Below, one piece after another: positions 59,765 to 64,000 of a DNA stretch of 64,000 nucleotides. The stretch comes from Bacillus_AB infantis_B (GTDB taxonomy: Bacteria > Bacillota > Bacilli > Bacillales > Cytobacillaceae), in assembly GCF_008180445.1 (NCBI RefSeq), contig NZ_VTER01000008.1, positions 124,001 to 188,000 on the forward strand, in the 5' to 3' direction. The notes under the pieces were generated by a model, which saw only the letters and a program-made list of their open reading frames with translations, was not told the DNA's origin and did no database searches. Positions within the stretch are counted from its first letter, which is position 1. Every line of letters starts with the position of its first letter. Made by a program: the position numbers and the translations under genes.

Positions 59765-61573
59765 GTGAAAGGGGAAAAAAAGGCAAAGGTTAAAAAGGCT
59801 AAAGCCAAAAAGCCGAAGATAAAAAAGGAAAGAGGCCGGAAAGGGCCCGCCTTGGCTGCGAAGCTGATGAATACTAAATTCTGGAGAAAGCTTAAGCTGG
59901 GACAGAAATATGGTGCGGCTCTATTCATTACTATTGGTCTTTTTGCCGTTTCAACCATCATTACGTTTGTATTGCTGACGATGGTTAATGTAAAGATGAA
60001 CACAGTTGAAGAAACAGGGGATAAAACGATCCAGACAACAGAAATCGCAGCCCTGTTCAATAATAAAGGGAGTACGATCGGCAACTTCATCATAGATTCC
60101 AATCCTAAGCATTTGGCAAATTTCAAAGATCTTGAAGAAAGCATGGATAAGCTCAAAAAACAGGTCCAGCCTTCACTCCGGAATGACGAGACCAAAAGCC
60201 TTTATAAGCGGATTGATCAAAATGACAAGCAGATAACGAAGATATTCAATGATGTCATCATCCCTGAAGTAAAGCTTCAGAATGTCAGGGGCTACCGCCT
60301 GGGCAAATTACAGGTGGATAATATTATCACAGAAACAGTCGGCCAGTTGGACGAGCTGCGAAGCATCCTCAAGGAAGACCAAAAAAGAGCTGTTGCATCA
60401 GCCAAAGCGGGAACCATTGTGACGATGATTGTATTGGCTGTCTCCGTCGTTGTTTCATCTGTTCTGGGGGTGGCGAGCATCCTCCTTATCGGGCGACTGA
60501 TCTCCGGCAAGCTGAGCCAGATCGTCACCTTATCGAATGAGGTTGCAGCAGGAAATCTTAATGTGGAATCTGTGGAAATGGAAGGGGAGGACGAACTGGC
60601 AAAGCTCAGCCGTGCCTCCAACTCAATGAAAGAAAAACTTCAGGCTATGATACAGGAGATTTCAGCCGTGTCCACTTATGTGACTGACAGAAGCGGGGAA
60701 TTGAACATTTCGGCGAATGAAGTCAGATCGGCAAGCCAGCAGGCAGCATCCACCATGCAGGAGCTTTCAGGAGGAGCAGAGGAGCAGGCTAATTCTGCAA
60801 CAAGCCTTGCTGAAATGATGGAAGATTATCTGGCTAAAGTCGAGTATGCCAACCAGAGCGGCGCTGCCATCAGGAAAGACTCAGGCGAAGTTCTGAATAT
60901 GACGAAAAACGGCGATGAGCTTATGAAAGAATCACAGCAGCAGATGCTGCGCATTAACGAAATCATGAAATCCTCTGTACAAAAGGTACAAGGGCTCGAT
61001 GAGCAGACTAAGCAAATCTCGAAACTTGTCCAAGTTATCCATGATATAGCCAACCAAACCAATCTGCTTGCCCTTAATGCTGCCATTGAAGCAGCAAGGG
61101 CAGGCGAGCATGGCAGGGGCTTCGCCGTGGTGGCGGATGAGGTCAGGAAACTGGCTGAACAGGTATCTTTCTCTGTCTCAGACATCACGAAGATTGTGAA
61201 AGGAATCCAGGCGGAATCCAATGATGTCGTGCTTTCCCTTCAGCATGGATATGAGCAGGTAGAAGAGGGGACCGGCCAAATCGAACATACAGGCCAGACA
61301 TTCCAGAATATCTATCAGTCCGTCAACAGGATGTCTGAAAACATCAATGAAATTTCCAGGAGCCTTGAACAAATTTCGAGCAGTTCTGCGGTAATGAACG
61401 ACTCAATTGAAAACATCGCATCCGTTTCCGAGGAATCTGCCGCAGGGATTGAACAGACGAGTGCTTCCATCAGCCAGACAAACAACTCGATGGAAGAAAT
61501 TTCTGATAATGCCCAGTCATTGTCCGAGCTGGCAGATCAGCTGAACGAGATGATTTCTAAATTCAGGCTATAA
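59765..61573 (+). CDS. methyl-accepting chemotaxis protein
   Basis: 602-residue transmembrane chemoreceptor, GTG start with AGGGGG upstream. Unusual strongly basic N-terminus (residues 1-45, repeated KKAKAKKPKIKK), TM1 about 56-78, an extracytoplasmic helical sensor region of about 140 residues (4HB-like), TM2 about 220-243, HAMP about 245-300, then the signalling coiled coil with the hairpin tip NQTNLLALNAAIEAARAGEHGRGFAVVADEVRKLAE. No chemotaxis operon adjoins. Confidence 0.93.
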   Translation: MKGEKKAKVKKAKAKKPKIKKERGRKGPALAAKLMNTKFWRKLKLGQKYGAALFITIGLFAVSTIITFVLLTMVNVKMNTVEETGDKTIQTTEIAALFNNKGSTIGNFIIDSNPKHLANFKDLEESMDKLKKQVQPSLRNDETKSLYKRIDQNDKQITKIFNDVIIPEVKLQNVRGYRLGKLQVDNIITETVGQLDELRSILKEDQKRAVASAKAGTIVTMIVLAVSVVVSSVLGVASILLIGRLISGKLSQIVTLSNEVAAGNLNVESVEMEGEDELAKLSRASNSMKEKLQAMIQEISAVSTYVTDRSGELNISANEVRSASQQAASTMQELSGGAEEQANSATSLAEMMEDYLAKVEYANQSGAAIRKDSGEVLNMTKNGDELMKESQQQMLRINEIMKSSVQKVQGLDEQTKQISKLVQVIHDIANQTNLLALNAAIEAARAGEHGRGFAVVADEVRKLAEQVSFSVSDITKIVKGIQAESNDVVLSLQHGYEQVEEGTGQIEHTGQTFQNIYQSVNRMSENINEISRSLEQISSSSAVMNDSIENIASVSEESAAGIEQTSASISQTNNSMEEISDNAQSLSELADQLNEMISKFRL

Positions 61574-61577
61574 ATGA

Positions 61578-61625
61578 ACAAAACAGGCTGCAGGCAAAAC
61601 TCATTTTTGCCGCAGCCTGTTTTTC
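61578..61625 (+). terminator. rho-independent terminator
   Basis: AAAACAGGCTGC / GCAGCCTGTTTTT (further inner pairing GGCAAAA/TTTTGCC) after the chemoreceptor gene. Confidence 0.88.
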
Positions 61626-61828
61626 ATAGAGTCTAAGCTGTTTCGTTTCAACAGAAAAGGGAAAAAATTGCTGGCAATTGTCTAAAAATTGTTTTTTTTT
61701 AACCCCAACAGTAATAAAATGTAAGTGTTATAGTATACAAGCCATAAAAGCCGATAGAATTTTCCAGCACAGTTGGAAAGGTATAAGATAGATGTCAGGC
61801 AAGTCTATGTCTTCGAGGAGGAAAATAG

Positions 61829-63715
61829 GTGGGGGCTTTATCTGATATAGCAAGAAAACAAATGGAGGAAAGGATAGCCGTGCTTGAACTGGAAAATGAA
61901 AGGCTGAAACAGGCGGCAGAGCAAATGGGAAAGTCTGTAGTAGCCAATCATGTTTTTGATTCCGCAGCAGATGGAATGATCATCTATACTGAACAGCGGG
62001 AGATTATTGCGGTTAATCCTGCCATGTCTCGGTTTTTAGGTACTGAGAAGGGACAGTTCGAGGGACTTAGGCTGGATGACCTGGTTCCCGTCGATTATCA
62101 TTTCAAGCTGGAAAAGCAGAAAAAGCTGCTGCAGTCACAGGAAAAAGTCAAAGGAGTTCTGCCGCTAGCATACAATGGCATCCTGGGCTATTATGAATTT
62201 ACAACAAGCCGGCTTGCCGGCAGCGAACTGCTTTTGTCCCTTTTCCGGGATGTTACAGAGAAAAGGCAGCTGGAACAGAAAATCCGCAAACATGAGGACT
62301 TATACAAAGACCTGTTTGTGGAAGCGCTCGATGGAATCGTTTACTGGAAGGATAAAGGGACAATCATCAACGCAAACCAGGCAGCATGCAGAATTTTTGA
62401 ATGCACCCATGATGAGCTTCTTGCCAGGAAGGTGGATGATTTTGTTCTTCATAAGGATGAAAGCTATTTCCAAATTCTCGAGGAGCTGTATAAAGAGGGA
62501 CAGGTAAGGAATGAACTGTTTTTTCTCATGCCAAATGGGCAAAAGAAGCTGCTGGAATTCACCGTTAAGCTGAACGCCGTTGAAGGCTATCATATGACGA
62601 TTTTCAGGAATGTCAGTGAGCGGAATAAAATGGAAGAAGAACTGCGGGAAAGCGAAAGTAAATTCCGCAGCATTTTTGAAGGCGCCCTGGAGGGGCTGAT
62701 ACTATGGGATGAAAACTTTACCATTGTCGATATCAATGCTTCAGGTGAAAGAATGCTGCAGATGAGTCAGCATGAAATTGTGGGACAGTCCCTGCTTGCG
62801 CTGCTGAATGATTGTAATATAACAGAAGAGGAGCTGCGCATGCATCTGGAGGAACTGTCAGGCAGCGGCCAATCCAACGGGACGATTTCTTATATTTTGA
62901 AATCGGGCAGAAAAATGCATTTTGAGTTCTCTTTAAAGCAGAATGTTTTCTCTGGCCTCAGCCTGACGACATTCAAGGATATTACAGAGAAACTGGAAAT
63001 GGAGGAACAGCTGAAAAAGTCGGATACACTGAATGTGATTGGGCAATTGGCAGCGGGAATCGCCCATGAAATCAGAAACCCAATGACGGCTTTGAAGGGG
63101 TTCATTCAGCTTCTGGAAGATAGTGCCGGGAGCGGAAATTCCATGTACTTCAATATTATTACCTCTGAACTGCAGAGAATCGACTCCATCATAAATGAAT
63201 TCCTGATTCTGGCGAAGCCCCAGGCCATTCAGTATGTCGAGAAGGATATCATCCAGCTGATGAAAGAGACAGTTGAGTTCCTGACTGCCCAGGCAGTTCT
63301 CCATAATGTCCAGTTCAGGACAGATTATGCCAGGAACCTTCCCCTGGTCTTCTGCGAGCCGAACCAATTGAAGAAAGTGTTCATAAATATAATTAAGAAT
63401 GCGATTGAAGTGATGCCAAAGGGCGGAATCATTACCATTTGCATTCAAAAAAACAGGACAGGCAGCATCCGGATTTCCATAAGGGATGAGGGATACGGCA
63501 TTCCGCCGGAAAAACTGCGAAAGCTGGGAGAGCCGTTTTATACAACGAAAGAACGGGGGACCGGGCTGGGCTTAATGGTCACATATAAAATAATTGAAGA
63601 GCATGAAGGCAATATTGAAGTGGAAAGCAAAATGGGGGAAGGAACCGTTTTTCATATCGATCTCCCCATAAAGCGGGGCGGGTACCAGGATCCAGGCGGC
63701 ATTTTTACTTTATAG
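61829..63715 (+). CDS. PAS-domain sensor histidine kinase
   Basis: 628-residue cytoplasmic kinase without membrane segments; GTG start after GAGGAGG. Short coiled coil (1-35), three PAS domains (about 40-150, 155-270, 280-395), HisKA with phosphorylated His413 in AHEIRNP, and HATPase_c with N box NIIKNAIEV, GYGIP, GTGLGL. The HisKA/HATPase part is close to that of the CheB-CheR fusion at 5549 (GQLAAGIxHEIRNPxTxLKGF in both). No response regulator adjoins; an orphan kinase of the KinA-E/Spo0F type is possible. Confidence 0.92.
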   Translation: MGALSDIARKQMEERIAVLELENERLKQAAEQMGKSVVANHVFDSAADGMIIYTEQREIIAVNPAMSRFLGTEKGQFEGLRLDDLVPVDYHFKLEKQKKLLQSQEKVKGVLPLAYNGILGYYEFTTSRLAGSELLLSLFRDVTEKRQLEQKIRKHEDLYKDLFVEALDGIVYWKDKGTIINANQAACRIFECTHDELLARKVDDFVLHKDESYFQILEELYKEGQVRNELFFLMPNGQKKLLEFTVKLNAVEGYHMTIFRNVSERNKMEEELRESESKFRSIFEGALEGLILWDENFTIVDINASGERMLQMSQHEIVGQSLLALLNDCNITEEELRMHLEELSGSGQSNGTISYILKSGRKMHFEFSLKQNVFSGLSLTTFKDITEKLEMEEQLKKSDTLNVIGQLAAGIAHEIRNPMTALKGFIQLLEDSAGSGNSMYFNIITSELQRIDSIINEFLILAKPQAIQYVEKDIIQLMKETVEFLTAQAVLHNVQFRTDYARNLPLVFCEPNQLKKVFINIIKNAIEVMPKGGIITICIQKNRTGSIRISIRDEGYGIPPEKLRKLGEPFYTTKERGTGLGLMVTYKIIEEHEGNIEVESKMGEGTVFHIDLPIKRGGYQDPGGIFTL

Positions 63716-63743
63716 CAAAAAAGAAATACCGATTGTTCAAATT

Positions 63744-63776
63744 TGTATCATTCAGCAGAATGATGCATTTTTTTTT
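63744..63776 (+). terminator. rho-independent terminator
   Basis: TGTATCATTC / GAATGATGCA around AGCA with a T9 tail. Confidence 0.88.
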
Positions 63777-63786
63777 GCAAAAAGAA

Positions 63787-63838
63787 TTGACTGCCGCAAT
63801 CTAATTTGATATAAATCTAATTAGATAAACATCAAATT
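63787..63838 (+). promoter_or_regulatory. promoter and nested palindromes of ArsR-type gene
   Basis: TTGACT (63787-63792), 17-base spacer, TATAAA (63810-63815). The perfect palindrome ATCTAATTAGAT (63815-63826) overlaps the -10, and AATTTGAT (63803-63810) / ATCAAATT (63831-63838) form an outer inverted repeat around it. Placement fits autorepression by the downstream regulator. Confidence 0.65.
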
Positions 63839-63852
63839 TGGAGGCTGATTTC

Positions 63853-64000
63853 ATGCAGTTAGACAGACTGGTGGCATTTCATAAAACGATGGGCGACCCT
63901 GCCAGAATACGGATTATAGCACTATTATCGAATGGGCCTCTGCATGGCCAGGCTATTGCAGGCAAGTTGGGCCTTACTCCCCCGACGATCACCCATCATT
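63853..64000 (+). CDS. ArsR-family transcriptional regulator, cut by window end
   Basis: First 49 codons only. ATG at 63853 is 8 bases after GGAGG. MGDPARIRIIALLSNGPLHGQAIAGKLGLTPPTITHH is the winged-helix DNA-binding core of ArsR-type repressors. No metal-binding cysteines are seen in the visible part. Confidence 0.85.
   Translation, partial: MQLDRLVAFHKTMGDPARIRIIALLSNGPLHGQAIAGKLGLTPPTITHH

Overview
The window looks like the chromosome of an endospore-forming member of the Bacillaceae; genus is not determinable from sequence alone. Grounds: an alpha/beta-type small acid-soluble spore protein, two YjcZ-type glycine-rich miniproteins, a SleB-type cortex-hydrolase-like protein, SigI/RsgI, a flotillin operon with a sigma-W-type promoter, strong AGGAGG ribosome binding sites, frequent GTG/TTG starts, T-box and TPP leaders, and CcpA/TreR-type operators. 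It also has release factor 3 and an RND pump. There are no rRNA or tRNA genes, no CRISPR array, and no intact transposase or prophage.

Layout. 0.1-5.3 kb: glycerophosphodiesterase, small hypotheticals, NfeD-flotillin membrane-microdomain operon, YjcZ pair. 5.5-10.9 kb: a sensory island with a 1177-residue CheB-CheR-PAS-histidine kinase, a frameshifted PAS-like gene, a stand-alone cobalamin-binding protein carrying the W-x9-EH signature of CarH/LitR photoreceptors, and a divergent small helical protein. 11-15.3 kb: bacillopeptidase F-like secreted protease. 15.9-17.1 kb: ECF sigma factor with a membrane partner. 17.4-20.7 kb: carbohydrate ABC importer without its ATPase. 20.8-21.6 kb: secreted cysteine-rich protein flanked by an expanding tandem repeat. 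21.7-25.6 kb: TPP-riboswitch operon for thiamine-precursor uptake ending in a TatD-type hydrolase. 25.8-27.8 kb: LysM/SleB hydrolase, DUF1232 protein, sirtuin. 27.8-32.9 kb: trehalose operon (treP, a MalL-like glucosidase, treA) behind a promoter with two TreR-like boxes and a cre. 32.9-38.5 kb: nucleoside transporter, membrane hydrolase, prfC, EAL protein, frameshifted GNAT gene. 38.7-41.4 kb: 20-bp repeat array, Tyr-type T-box leader with NhaC-family transporter, AAA ATPase. 41.6-46.8 kb: SwrC-like RND pump, MITE-like palindrome, SDR protein, membrane protein. 47-49.2 kb: sigI-rsgI, SASP. 49.3-53.2 kb: glycolate oxidase subunits and their regulator. 53.4-56.3 kb: Ktr channel, a cluster of structured repeats, small proteins. 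56.5-64 kb: radical SAM/B12 protein, acyltransferase, chemoreceptor, PAS histidine kinase, and the start of an ArsR-type regulator.

How it works together: most of the window is ordinary metabolic and stress functions in small operons ending in clear hairpin terminators. The least ordinary parts are the putative cobalamin photosensory module (9.1-10.9 kb), the TatD hydrolase locked into the thiamine-precursor operon, and the hairpin repeat family at 54.8-55.4 kb whose stems covary around a constant loop. Two genes (9.1 and 38.0 kb) each appear to lack exactly one base relative to an intact frame; this could be decay or sequence error.
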